Assembly (NCBI GenBank): GCA_016719575.1
Contig: JADJYV010000006.1
Coordinates: 62,001-126,000, forward strand
DNA from: Pseudobdellovibrionaceae bacterium
GTDB taxonomy: Bacteria; Bdellovibrionota; Bdellovibrionia; Bdellovibrionales; Bdellovibrionaceae
Length of the DNA stretch: 64,000 bases
Direction of reading: 5' to 3'
In this document: positions 24,965 through 34,845 of the stretch, piece by piece
Layout of the letters: each line of letters begins with the position of its first letter
Numbering within the stretch: position 1 is the first letter of the stretch
Position numbers and translations under genes: made by a program
Notes under the pieces: generated by a model
Told to the model about the DNA's origin: nothing
Database searches by the model: none
Seen by the model: only the letters and a program-made list of their open reading frames with translations

Positions 24965-25488
24965 TTGGGCGAAGTCAACTTCAACAGCAGTTGCAAATTC
25001 TCTCAAGCGACCGCGTGTTGTTCTACGGAATTGGCAATGAGGGGCGTCAGGACGATGGAGCTGGAATCACGTTGATTAGTGCCCTTGAACAGTTTCCCCT
25101 GCCTTCGGGGTGGGATTTGGACGCGAACTATCAGCTGAATGCCGAAGTTGCTTTGCAGATTTCAGAGTATGATGTCGTTATATTTTTGGATGCAAGTCGG
25201 AAGCAAGTTGAGGCGCCCTTTTATATTGAGAAAATTTCGCCAGACAATCGGATTGCTTTTTCAACTCATGCAATGAGTGCCGCTTCAATTTTGGGCTTGT
25301 GTGAAAAACTCTATTCATCGTCCCCACGCTGCTTTTGGATTGGAGTTCCAGGTCTTTCTTGGGAATTTGGCGAAATGATGTCGGAGGAAGCTGAGCGCAA
25401 TACGAAGTGTCTTCTGAATGAAATTTCCATTTTGATTAATGATTTTGACGTTCAAGCGAGAGGCCTTACGCGGAGGACTCATGCATGA
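24961..25488 (+). CDS. hoxW: Hydrogenase maturation endopeptidase HoxW
   Basis: 175 aa from the GTG at 24961, which overlaps the hoxH stop. The HybD/HycI-type fold is recognised by YGIGNEGRQDDGAG near 27-40 (nickel-binding Glu/Asp), DASRKQVEAPF near 76 and the His in STHAMSAAS near 99. It would cleave the 25-residue tail of HoxH. Overlaps hypA by eight bases. Confidence 0.92.
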   Translation: MIGRSQLQQQLQILSSDRVLFYGIGNEGRQDDGAGITLISALEQFPLPSGWDLDANYQLNAEVALQISEYDVVIFLDASRKQVEAPFYIEKISPDNRIAFSTHAMSAASILGLCEKLYSSSPRCFWIGVPGLSWEFGEMMSEEAERNTKCLLNEISILINDFDVQARGLTRRTHA

Positions 25489-25825
25489 ACTTTCGATTGC
25501 CTATGATGTCATCGAACAAGTGGAAGCAGCTGCGATTCGGCATGGATTTAAAAAGGTGAATCAAATTCATCTTTTAGTTGGAGAGTGGAGTGGCGTGGAT
25601 GTTGAAGCTCTTCAGTTTTGTTTTCCAGAGGCGACGCGAAAAACGTGTTTGAAGGATGCGCACTTGTTGATTACCTGCAAAGGCTTGACGATTCAATGTC
25701 TGGATTGTTTTGAGTTGACCCCGATTTCGCGAGAACAAGCTCTTGCCTGTGCTAAGTGCGGCAGCGTGAATACGAAAATAATCGAAGGGAAAGAATTGAG
25801 AATCGTCGATTTGGATGTGGATTAG
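25481..25825 (+). CDS. hypA: Nickel insertion protein HypA
   Basis: 114 aa from the ATG at 25481 (CGGAGGA upstream). MHELSIAYDV contains the nickel-binding His2; zinc is bound by the CLDCFE and CAKCGS pairs about 25 residues apart. With HypB it delivers nickel to HoxH. The real start lies inside the end of hoxW; a longer frame upstream is not needed. Confidence 0.96.
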   Translation: MHELSIAYDVIEQVEAAAIRHGFKKVNQIHLLVGEWSGVDVEALQFCFPEATRKTCLKDAHLLITCKGLTIQCLDCFELTPISREQALACAKCGSVNTKIIEGKELRIVDLDVD

Positions 25826-25866
25826 GCCGTGATTAAAGGGCGGACGCGATAAGGCAGGGAGTTGTT

Positions 25867-26694
25867 ATGTGTCAGGATTGTGGTTGTGAAATTGCAACGG
25901 ACTTGATCAGTCGAAAGATTTTGGGTGTACCCCAAGTGCAACAAGTACAAAAGCTTCAAATCTCTCAAGAGGTTTTTTCGGAGGATCGCAATCGTTCGAC
26001 TCCTGTTTCGAGGCGGATTGAAATGGGGCAGGCAATAGTTGAAAAAAATATTCAGCAAGCCGAACTTAACCGGATGTGGTTTCGTACTCATCAAATTCCT
26101 GTGATCAACATGATGAGTGCCCCAGGGAGCGGAAAGACCTATTTGCTTGAGAAAACTGTGCAGGCATTGGCCGACAGTTTAGATTTTGCGATTTTAACTG
26201 GGGATCAAGAGATGAGTTACGATGCGGATCGCCTTAAAAGAGTTGGCGCCCGCGTTAAGCAAATTAACACCCTCAGCTCTTGCCATCTCAATGCCCAACA
26301 CATAGAAGCGGAACTTCAGGGGTTTGTTGGTGCGAGATCTCAGTTGTTGGTGATTGAAAATGTTGGCAATTTGGTTTGTCCAGCGGCATTTGATTTGGGT
26401 GAGAGCCACAAAGTGGCGGTACTGTCGACGACCGAAGGTGAAGATAAGCCCACAAAATATCCGCTGCTGTTTCATGAGGCTGATTTAATTATCGTAAGCA
26501 AAATGGATTTGGTTCCTTATTTGGATTGGACTCAAGAAGTATGCCAGCAGCACATCCGCAAGGTAAATCCTAATGCCCCTATTTTTTATCTGAGCGCCAA
26601 AACTGGTGAGGGGATGGAGGCTTGGTTAAAATATGTGCAAACTCTTCGGTCGGAAGCAACATCAATGGGTTCTTTGCGTGAAGTGTTGAAATAG
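25867..26694 (+). CDS. hypB: Nickel GTPase HypB
   Basis: 275 aa. The N-terminus MCQDCGCE is the CxxCGC high-affinity nickel site. GTPase motifs: P-loop SAPGSGKT near 82-89, ENVGNLVCPA, EGEDKPTKYP and the base motif SKMDL. There is no His-rich nickel storage stretch between the CxxCGC motif and the P-loop, unlike HypB of some species. It is the last gene of the block. I see no terminator in the following 240 bases. Confidence 0.96.
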   Translation: MCQDCGCEIATDLISRKILGVPQVQQVQKLQISQEVFSEDRNRSTPVSRRIEMGQAIVEKNIQQAELNRMWFRTHQIPVINMMSAPGSGKTYLLEKTVQALADSLDFAILTGDQEMSYDADRLKRVGARVKQINTLSSCHLNAQHIEAELQGFVGARSQLLVIENVGNLVCPAAFDLGESHKVAVLSTTEGEDKPTKYPLLFHEADLIIVSKMDLVPYLDWTQEVCQQHIRKVNPNAPIFYLSAKTGEGMEAWLKYVQTLRSEATSMGSLREVLK

Positions 26695-26941
26695 TAGACA
26701 TTTTTTGGGTGGTATAAGGAGCTGTTTTGTTTGCTCTATGATCTTGCCTAAGTTGTTGTAATCACATAGGTATAAATCTATTCTATGTTTCAATCTTGTG
26801 GTGTTGGGTCTTGCTTGGTTTAATGCTATTTTTTTAACTCCTAAAGTTGTAAATCCACATATAAAGTCCACATTCAGTATTGAGTTTTTTGTTATCTGTC
26901 AGTACAATCTCGCAGGGCTGCTTCTTACAATGAGGTGAAGA

Positions 26942-28213
26942 ATGTCTCTTAAAAAATATTTGTATAGTTTTATCACGATATTGAACTTTCAAGAGATTCA
27001 TTCCGAACATTACTTATTATCCAACTTAAAGGACAATTCAGGACGTGAGGGAGTTGTCATTGCCTCTCCTTCGCGGTCCAATCCCAATTATTATTATCAC
27101 TGGGTTCGGGATGCTGGTCTCGTCGTGCGTGAATATGTTGAAGAGTATAAATACACTAGTGACCTTTCCTTAAAAAGAGACATCCGTCGGTTTGTACAAA
27201 AGTGGATTCAAGTAGAGATTGAACATCAAAGAACTGCAGGCGAAAGTTGGGCGAATTTAGGCGAACCAATTTTTACAGTTGATGGCCGCATTTATCCTCA
27301 CCCATGGGGACGACCTCAGTCGGATGGTCCTGCAATTAGAGCACTGACCATGACAGAGTGGGCGTTATTGATGATTCAAGAAGGTCGCGAAGAGGACGCA
27401 AGAAAACTTTATGGTGGAAAAATTCCGGCAGAGGGTCCTATTAAAAAGGATTTAGAATATGTGGCCCATCATTGGTTTGAATCGAACTTTGATCTTTGGG
27501 AAGAAGTTAAAGGAGTGCACTTTTTTACTTTAATGGCTCAGAGAATTGCACTGGTAAAAGGTGCTGATCTTGCAGCTTATATGGGTGATCACGGCGCCTC
27601 TGATTACTATCTACGGCAGGCGGATAGAATTAAATCTGTTTTAAACTCATTTTACAGTGCAGAAAAAGCTCATTTGATACCGACGATCAATCAGGTGGAT
27701 GGATGGAAGAATAAAGTTAGTGAACTCGATACGGCGTCAATTTTGGCCATTAATTATTTTTCTTTTGACGATGTCTATTCCGTTGATTCTTTGGCTGCGC
27801 AAAATACTGCAGCTCAAATCGTCGATGTTTTTAGGAATTTATATAAAATTAATTCTGATAAGCCAAACCTAGCTCCGATGATTGGTCGTTATTCTGAAGA
27901 TGTCTATGATGGCAACGGCTTTTCTGGCGGTAACCCATGGTATTTAACCACGCACGCAATGGCTGAGTATCTCTGTCGTAGAGATTTAAGCAAAGAAAGA
28001 ACGTCACCAAACCTCAAGAAAATTCCATTTTCAGGCTGGCAATTTTTAGAACGTTCGGCTTCACTAGCTGATTCTAAGGGGCATTTTTCAGAGCAGGCAG
28101 ATCGTGTGACGGGCGAACCAAGAGGCGCCGCAGATTTAACCTGGAGTTATGCTAGTTATTTAAGAGCGATACGAGTTTGTAAAAGGGCTGGAGTTCCACT
28201 TGGAACAAATTAA
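26942..28213 (+). CDS. GH15 glucoamylase (glucan 1,4-alpha-glucosidase)
   Basis: 423 aa. Motifs match the fungal-type GH15 catalytic domain: SNPNYYYHWVRDAGLVV near 41-57, the general acid Glu in DLWEEVKGVHFFTL near 180, GNGFSGGNPWYLTTHAMAE near 325, and the general base Glu in HFSEQAD with ADLTWSYASYL at the end. It releases glucose from the non-reducing ends of alpha-glucans. The N-terminal 20 residues are hydrophobic but not a convincing signal peptide. GAGGTGAAG precedes the ATG. Its 3' end overlaps the PTS gene by 14 bases, linking glucan cleavage to sugar uptake. Confidence 0.9.
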   Translation: MSLKKYLYSFITILNFQEIHSEHYLLSNLKDNSGREGVVIASPSRSNPNYYYHWVRDAGLVVREYVEEYKYTSDLSLKRDIRRFVQKWIQVEIEHQRTAGESWANLGEPIFTVDGRIYPHPWGRPQSDGPAIRALTMTEWALLMIQEGREEDARKLYGGKIPAEGPIKKDLEYVAHHWFESNFDLWEEVKGVHFFTLMAQRIALVKGADLAAYMGDHGASDYYLRQADRIKSVLNSFYSAEKAHLIPTINQVDGWKNKVSELDTASILAINYFSFDDVYSVDSLAAQNTAAQIVDVFRNLYKINSDKPNLAPMIGRYSEDVYDGNGFSGGNPWYLTTHAMAEYLCRRDLSKERTSPNLKKIPFSGWQFLERSASLADSKGHFSEQADRVTGEPRGAADLTWSYASYLRAIRVCKRAGVPLGTN

Positions 28214-30117
28214 GTCTCAGGTTTTTGCTTTTTTGCAAAAATTAGGTCAGGCCTTGATGATTCCGGTGTCGGTACTTCCTGCTGCGGGTTTAGTGGTAGC
28301 ACTGGGTCGAATGCTGCAGCAGACAGCTCAAGATAATCTTATTGCGCAGTCTTTGGGAAAAGTTTTTTATTCTGGTGGACTCGCTGTCTTCGAACAACTT
28401 TCGGTTATTTTTGCTATTGGCGTAGCCATCGGTTTTACCAGTGGAGCTGGTATTGCAGGTTTATCAGCCGCAGCTGCTTATTTTACTTTAACAAGCCTTT
28501 TGAAAGTAATGGTTGAGGTGCGTGGGCTTGAAATGCAAATCAATGCGGGTGTTTTTGGTGGTATTATTATTGGCGGAATGACGGCTTGGCTTTATAATAA
28601 GTACCATCAAATTGAGCTACCAAAGGTTTTTGGTTTTTTTGCTGGCAAACGCTTTATTCCAATTCTTTCTGTGGGTGCAACTTTGTTTGTCGGCATTATT
28701 TTGGCCTATATTTGGCCGCCAGTACAAACTGCCATTGCGCATTTTGGAGAAATGGTAAATGCCTCAGATTTTGGCGCGGCCTTTTATGCTGCAGGAAAGC
28801 GTCTATTAATCCCAGTGGGATTGCATCACGTTTATTATCCCTCATTTCTTTATGAGTTTGGCAGTTTCACTGATGCTGCGGGGAAGATATTCAGAGGAGA
28901 TAGCACCCGCTATTTTGCAGGGGATGCGAGTGCCGGGGTGTTTATGGCTTCGGAATTTCCAATCATGATTTTTGGACTTCCGATGGCGGCGCTGGCTATG
29001 GTCCTAAGAGCCAAGATAGAAAAACGAAAAGCCATTTTTGGTATAATGCTTTCAGCGGCATTGACCTCGATCATTACCGGAATTACAGAGCCTATCGAGT
29101 TTGCCTTTATATTTGTCGCACCACTGCTGTTTGTGGTTCATGTTCTTCTGGCATTTCTATCGGGTTTCTTGACAACTCTTTTTTGATATTCATTTAGGTT
29201 ATTCTTTCTCAGCGTCCTTGATCGATTTCGCCACTGGTTACTTCAATCAAAAGAATAGCATGTATTTATGGTTGATCGTGGGCCCGATCATTGGTGCGCT
29301 TTACTTTGTTAGCTTTTATTTTCTTATTGGCTGGCTGGACTTTAAGACGCCCGGTCGGACAAAGGATGACGATGCGGAGGCAGATGCGACCTCTCTAGCT
29401 TCAGTGTCAGGTGCAAGCCACATCACGGAGAAGGCGGGTAAGATATTAGAGGCCCTCGGGGGGCAAAATAATATTAAATCTATCGATGCCTGTATCACCC
29501 GCCTGCGTCTCATGCTCGTTGACGCCGCGCAAATGAACAAAGCAGCGCTTACTCGGCTTGGGGCTTCGGGAGTTTTAAATGCGGGTGGCGGGAATGTTCA
29601 GGTGATTTTCGGCACTCAGTCGGATCGACTCAAAGAGGAAATTCGTAAGATCATTGCGCAGAATGGAGACACAGCCGGGCAAGTTATAAAGTCTCCAATT
29701 CAAGGAAAAACTTTAAGTTTGGATTTGGTTCCAGATGAAGTTTTTTCGCAAAGAATTATTGGTGAGGGATTTGCAATTGAGCCAAGCGAGGGACGAGTGT
29801 TTGCACCCTTGGCGGCGAGTGTTGTTCATGTTTTTCCTACGGGACATGCTATTGGATTGAAGGCTGGTGATGTGGAGTACTTGATCCATGTGGGAATTGA
29901 TACTGTAAAAATGCAGGGTGAAGGCTTTAAGAGTCATGTAAAGGCCGGCGATCAGGTTCGGGCCGGGGATCTGTTAATAGAATTCGATATCGACAAAATA
30001 AAAGCGGCGGGGAAAAGTACTATTAGTCCCTTTGTGGTTACCAACACGAGCGAATTGCCTGGTCGAGTGAGTGTTGTAGCTCAAGATAGTAATTTAGTAA
30101 TTTTACTTAAGAATTAG
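28200..30117 (+). pseudogene. PTS glucose/GlcNAc-family EIICBA, frameshifted
   Basis: Two open frames form one EIICBA. The first (28200-29186, TTG start) is the membrane EIIC part up to LLAFLSGFLTTLF. Removing one T from the T6 run at 29179-29184 continues it as DIHLGYSFSASLIDF into the second frame. EIIC signatures: IPVSVLPAAGLVVALGRM, GLHHVYYPSF, TGITEPIEF. EIIB has its phospho-Cys in IDACITRLRL; EIIA has its phospho-His in YLIHVGIDTVKM. All active residues are intact, so a single base separates this from a working transporter. Whether it is a true mutation, a slippage site or a read error is undecided. It is followed by HPr and EI. Confidence 0.85.
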
Positions 30118-30143
30118 TAGTAGTGTAGCGTGGGAGTTTGAGT

Positions 30144-30419
30144 ATGACTTGTGAAAATAAATTTACAGTTCGAATAGAATCTGAAGGTGGATTGCATGCG
30201 AGACCTGCAGGGATGATTGCTAAGACGGCAAGCCAATTTAAATCTACCATCATGATTTCTGCGCATGGTGAAAATAAAAATGCCAAATCAATCATGAATA
30301 TAATGGCAATGGGTTTAAAAAAGGATGAAGAAGTTTGCTTCACGGCAAGTGGAGATGATGCTGTCCCTGCGCTTTCTGCAATTTCAGAACTTTTTAACAA
30401 GCACTTTCAGATTCAATGA
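30144..30419 (+). CDS. ptsH: Phosphocarrier protein HPr
   Basis: 91 aa from the ATG at 30144 (GGGAG upstream; TTG 30138 is too close to it). The active His lies in EGGLHARPAGMIAK near residue 17. The region around the regulatory serine reads NAKSIMNIMAMG, which keeps Ser. HPr passes phosphate from EI to EIIA. The stop overlaps the EI start (ATGA). Confidence 0.93.
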   Translation: MTCENKFTVRIESEGGLHARPAGMIAKTASQFKSTIMISAHGENKNAKSIMNIMAMGLKKDEEVCFTASGDDAVPALSAISELFNKHFQIQ

Positions 30420-32043
30420 CTTCTACAATACTAAAGGGCATAGCCATAGCGCCAGGATTTGCTGTAGCAAGGGCCTTTCATATTCAAAGGGATGTCTCTT
30501 CTTACTCTAAACAATCTTCTAATTCAGAAGTGGATTTAGAATTATTTAAAAATGCAGTGACAGTTGCGGTTCAACAGATCTCAACCCTGCGGGAGCGGGT
30601 TCTGTTAAAAATGGGGCCGGACAAAGCTCAGATCTTTGAAGCCCATTTAGAAATGCTACAAGATCCTGAATATCATGAGCAGATTGAGCAGCAAATTCAA
30701 AAGGGCTCATCAGTAGCTGAATCCATTGCCAGAGTAACCGATAATTTTTTTAAAATCTTTCAGGCGATGGAGGACACTTATCTTCGAGAGCGTGGTCAGG
30801 ATATTTTAGATATCGGCAAACGATTAAAGATGATTTGTTTGGGGTTAGAGCCCTTTAATCCGCTTCTCTTGACTGAACCTGTGGTGCTAGTTGCCGATGA
30901 AATTATGCCAAGTGAAGTAGCTCTTTTTGATCGCGAATTCATTAAGGCTGTGGTGACTGAAAAAGGTGGAATCACTTCCCACGCTGCTATTTTGTTAAAG
31001 AATTTAGAAATTCCAACAATTTTTGGAGTCAAAGATCTTCAGCAGAAGATTGCTCCAAATATTTGGGTTTCTGTGGATGGAGTTCTCGGTCAGTTGGAAC
31101 TTCTGGGAATTCAGGATCAAGCTCCCCCGGAGGCAAAAGCTAAAGTTGCAGCTTGGGAGCGACAGCGAACAGAATTGCAATCGATAAAAGATTTACCTTG
31201 TAAAACAAAATCGGGTGTGGAAATCAGTCTCTTATCAAATTTAAGTTCTCTCGTTGATGCTGAACAATCAAAAGCCTCTGGGGCTATTGGCGTAGGTTTG
31301 TTTCGAACTGAATTTTTGTTTTCTGAAAAATCACATGCTCCTTCTGAAGAAGAGCAATTCCAAATCTATAAGCAGCTTTTACAGCACTTTCCCCAGGGGA
31401 AAGTCGTGATCCGACCATGGATATCGGTGGAGACAAGCCAGTGCCTTATCTTGGGATTGAAAGAGAAGATAATCCTTTTTTAGGGCTTCGAGGTCTGCGC
31501 TATTGTTTGCAAAATCCTCAAATTTTTATAACACAGCTGCGAGCTCTGTTGCGATCCAGTGTTTTTGGTAACTTGAGCATTATGTTTCCAATGGTTTCCG
31601 AAGTTAGAGAGATGATCGAAGCGCAAAAGCTGATCGCACAGGTAAAATCCAAATTGCATTCCGAAGGCATAAAGGTGTCAGATACTTTTAAGGTTGGCAT
31701 GATGATCGAAGTTCCAGCAGCGGCTCTCTTGGTCGAAGAATTTGTACCCCATGCAGATTTTTTCAGTATTGGAACAAACGATCTCACTCAATACGTCATG
31801 GCAGCAGACCGCATGAATCCAAACGTAAATAAACTTTGTGATCATGGTCATCCGGCAGTCCTCATGCTTGTTAAGCAGGTTATCCAAGTGGCAAAAAAGC
31901 ATGACAGAGGGGTTTGTATTTGCGGAGAGCTAGCGGGAGATGAGCGTTATACTGAAACGCTCTTTAATTTTGGACTTCGTGAGTATAGCATGTCACGAAG
32001 TCAGCTCTTAAGAGTTAAGAAGAAGATCATTGCCATCAACTAA
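30416..32043 (+). pseudogene. ptsI: PTS enzyme I, frameshifted
   Basis: The first frame (30416-31483) covers the N-terminal HPr-binding part with the active His in KGGITSHAAILLKN and the start of the PEP-binding barrel (GIGVGLFRTEFLF-type sequence). It runs off the family after KVVIRP. Adding one base near 31413 restores the family sequence (RTMDIGGDKPVPYLGIERE), which continues in the second frame to 32043, including SIGTNDLTQYVMAADRMN and the late Cys region GVCICGELAGD. All catalytic residues survive, so one missing base is the only lesion. This is the second single-base break in this three-gene PTS unit. Confidence 0.85.
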
Positions 32044-32053
32044 ATGTCATGAA

Positions 32054-34186
32054 TTAGAATAGTCCCGCGGGGCAGCTCGCGGGATTGATGGTGCCAGAAA
32101 AACCACTGACATCGCCCACGGTGGCTCCGTTGTAAAGACAAATGTCGCCGCTAGAGCCAGTCACCTTGTCGATCTGAGCTCCGTTAACAAAGTAATCTCC
32201 CGAGTTTCCTTGTAACTCCGCAATATGGTAAGCCGCAATGTAGGCGTCACCTGAACTGCCTTTGTAGTTACCTATGGACGTTGCTTTAATACAAGATCTC
32301 CCTGAGTTGCCTTGGTAGTTATCAAGAATTCCAACGTGTGCAACAACATCACCGCTATTGCCCTGGATATTTGTTACATGAAGAGCCGAAAGGACAAAGA
32401 TATCGCCGCTATTTCCCGAAATATTGGCGCTTTTTACTTTATCTACATATTGATCAGAAGAGTTTCCGGAAACATTGACGATGGCTGTTGCATCAAGTGC
32501 CAGACTTGAAGATTCCAAAAAGAAGTTTTTGCATTTGTCGGCAAAAACACCACTAGAGACATTTGTATTAGTGATGTTGGCAATGGGCGAGGTTGTGGTG
32601 GGGGACAAGAAGAAAGCTTGGCAACCGAAGGAGTTCTTGCATTTCGGGATTGTGAGTTGATTTAAGTTCAATGAAGGATCAAGTTTTATTTGCGGCATTC
32701 CATTTTCAACTGGTGTGATCGAGACAGGGTGACCGGCGGTATTCCATGTTGGGATTTGCGGAGCTGTTGCGTCGACCTGCAAACCAGCGCTGGCAGTTGG
32801 GCAGACAGCGACTCCGAGGACATTTTTATGGGTGTAGATATTTAAAGACGGAAGAGAAACTGAGCTGACGGCGTTGCCGACGTAAACCGATCCATAGACA
32901 CTTAAATTTCCGCCAGCAGTTGTGAAGTTGAAGAGACCCCCTTGAATATTCAGGTCAGGTGCACAATCCGCCGAGGTGTTGGTTCGATTACCGAGGGCGT
33001 AGGCACCCGCCGAACTTGTGTTAACAAGAAGATTGCTCCCGTTGATGTTGATTGTTCCTGAGTAAGCAGGTTTGCTTTCGAATTTTGCAACCTGTAAGGT
33101 CGCTTGATTAAAATCAGCGCTGCAATTGCTTGAGCAGGTATCGTCAAAAACCACATGTGCCTGCGCCCCTAAAAGGCCAGTTGCACCAAAATTGGCATGT
33201 GAACATACGCCGGCGACAACCTCTCCGCACCAGTTTGTGGCCGAACTAGTATCAGCGGTGCCATCTTGACCGGTCCAGGTGTGAGGAGTCATCACCTCTA
33301 CTTTTATATTCAACAGATTGGAGTTTCCGCCCGCATCGGTTGCAATATAGGAGAGCGAGTCATGTCCATAAAATCCGGCGGGAGGTGTGTAAGTGAGGAT
33401 GCTTCCAGCTAGGGATAGAGTTCCACCCTGGGTTGAGAGTGCTGCGGGCAAACTTGTCGTCATTCCTGGAGCTAAGGTTGAGAGATCAATGTTAATCGTA
33501 TTATTAGCTGAGTAAAGCGTTGAATTTGTAAAAAACTGAGGAAGAACAACTGGAGGAGGGGCCGCGATCGCCTCGGCTTTTCCAACATACAGGTCTACGG
33601 CGAGTGATCGAGACTGAACGTTCATCAGGTTGAGCATTTGGGTTTTAGCAAGTAAGTTCGCTTGTAATCGAACTTGAGGGTTCAAACACGAAGTTAAGGC
33701 AGGAGGGCAAACCGCCTGCCAACTCAGTTCGTATCGGAAAACACATTCATCTGATTGAGTGCTATTGATATTAAAGGAATTGCATTGCTTACCATGCATT
33801 GTGAAGCCTTGAGTTGGATCCTGAGCATCGACAAGAATGTTTCCGGCAGAATCGAGAAGAGACAGTGGGTAACTTCCTTCATCGCAGGGGGTTGTGCTAC
33901 CGACCTTTAAGCAGGTAAGTTCTGGATTCATGGCCACGTCTTTACCTGCGGGGATAGTGCCTGCACTTGAAACTGTTAATCCCCATGCCTTTGGACTCAT
34001 CGAGGCCAATATGATTTCTGACCTAACATCAGAAATTCCTGCCTTCATGGCAATTTTTCGAGAGTATTGATTTGCCGTTTGACCGAATCCGGCAATAGCG
34101 AGGCCAGACATTGCAATGATAGCGCTAGAAATTATCATTTCAGCGGTAGAAAAGCCTTTGTTGTCAATACGTGTTCTCTTTTTCAT
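32054..34186 (-). CDS. Prepilin-like surface protein with C-terminal GNSGD tandem repeats
   Basis: 710 aa. The N-terminus has a type IV prepilin signal: short basic leader, then G-FSTAEM with Glu at +5 and a hydrophobic helix. Residues 90-200 hold a Cys-rich module shared with the next two genes (CDEGSYPLSLLDSAGNI, CVFRYELSWQAVC, CLNPQVRLQ). Residues 215-300 resemble a cadherin/Ig-like domain (TYTPPAGFYGHDSLSYIATD). Residues about 574-698 are seven to eight tandem repeats of 17-18 residues with consensus GNSGDxxVxxAxxI, suggesting a beta-solenoid. Likely exported by a pilus or type II-like system and surface-exposed. Divergent from the next gene across a 98-base spacer. Confidence 0.8.
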   Translation of the reverse strand: MKKRTRIDNKGFSTAEMIISSAIIAMSGLAIAGFGQTANQYSRKIAMKAGISDVRSEIILASMSPKAWGLTVSSAGTIPAGKDVAMNPELTCLKVGSTTPCDEGSYPLSLLDSAGNILVDAQDPTQGFTMHGKQCNSFNINSTQSDECVFRYELSWQAVCPPALTSCLNPQVRLQANLLAKTQMLNLMNVQSRSLAVDLYVGKAEAIAAPPPVVLPQFFTNSTLYSANNTINIDLSTLAPGMTTSLPAALSTQGGTLSLAGSILTYTPPAGFYGHDSLSYIATDAGGNSNLLNIKVEVMTPHTWTGQDGTADTSSATNWCGEVVAGVCSHANFGATGLLGAQAHVVFDDTCSSNCSADFNQATLQVAKFESKPAYSGTININGSNLLVNTSSAGAYALGNRTNTSADCAPDLNIQGGLFNFTTAGGNLSVYGSVYVGNAVSSVSLPSLNIYTHKNVLGVAVCPTASAGLQVDATAPQIPTWNTAGHPVSITPVENGMPQIKLDPSLNLNQLTIPKCKNSFGCQAFFLSPTTTSPIANITNTNVSSGVFADKCKNFFLESSSLALDATAIVNVSGNSSDQYVDKVKSANISGNSGDIFVLSALHVTNIQGNSGDVVAHVGILDNYQGNSGRSCIKATSIGNYKGSSGDAYIAAYHIAELQGNSGDYFVNGAQIDKVTGSSGDICLYNGATVGDVSGFSGTINPASCPAGLF

Positions 34187-34284
34187 AAGTTGGCACCTCG
34201 CTAGACCTATACCTACGTCTCGGTTTATTTGTAAAAAAAGTTTAACAATTTGTTTTAGTTTCTAATATTGATATATGTTTAAAA

Positions 34285-34842
34285 ATGAGTCGTGGTTTTG
34301 CAGTTTTTGGACAGGTCGTAGTTTTATTCCTATCGATATTTTTTTTGAGCTTCTTCATGTCTCAGAGAACTGATCAGTCTCAAATTATGAGACGGCGTAG
34401 TTCTACTAAAGCCTATATGGAGACTTTAATATATTCGATTGAAGCCGCACTAAAGAGTCAGCAGTCTTATATTAAGACAGTGAAGTCATCTTTAAATAAA
34501 AATGGAGCGGATCTGGAGCAATGTCTCAATAATCCAGCCTTTGATTGTCCGATCGGTGTTTATCCCTTTTCTCTTTTAGATGATCTCGGTAATGTCATAA
34601 TTGACTCCGCTTCAAGTTCTGCTGGTTTTAATCTAAGTTATGTAACTTGTAGTACATTTGACGCTGTTCCGCCTGCAGGATGTGTGTATCGGTATGAGAT
34701 GACTTGGCAGCCAACTTGCGCTGCGGCCCCTTGTTTCAACCCTCAAATTCAAGTTAATGGGAGGCTGATTATTCAAACCAATGAAAAAGGGGCTGTAAAC
34801 ATGCGAACCAATGAGTATGACACGAGCTTCAATTTGAGGTGA
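34285..34842 (+). CDS. Minor-pilin-like membrane-anchored protein
   Basis: 185 aa. A single N-terminal hydrophobic helix (VVVLFLSIFFLSFFM) follows a short basic leader; the strict prepilin Glu is not obvious (MSRGFAVFGQ). The Cys-rich module of the neighbours is present: CPIGVYPFSLLDDLGNVI, SAGFNLSYVTC, CVYRYEMTWQPTC, CFNPQIQVNGRL. It appears to consist of anchor plus this module only. Three bases separate it from the next gene, so the two are co-transcribed. Confidence 0.75.
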   Translation: MSRGFAVFGQVVVLFLSIFFLSFFMSQRTDQSQIMRRRSSTKAYMETLIYSIEAALKSQQSYIKTVKSSLNKNGADLEQCLNNPAFDCPIGVYPFSLLDDLGNVIIDSASSSAGFNLSYVTCSTFDAVPPAGCVYRYEMTWQPTCAAAPCFNPQIQVNGRLIIQTNEKGAVNMRTNEYDTSFNLR

Positions 34843-34845
34843 TTT

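Noticed and set aside
26700..26940. Possible small minus-strand gene between hypB and the glucoamylase
   Set aside because: The frame has no ribosome site and overlaps the hypB end; the stretch looks like a plain spacer.
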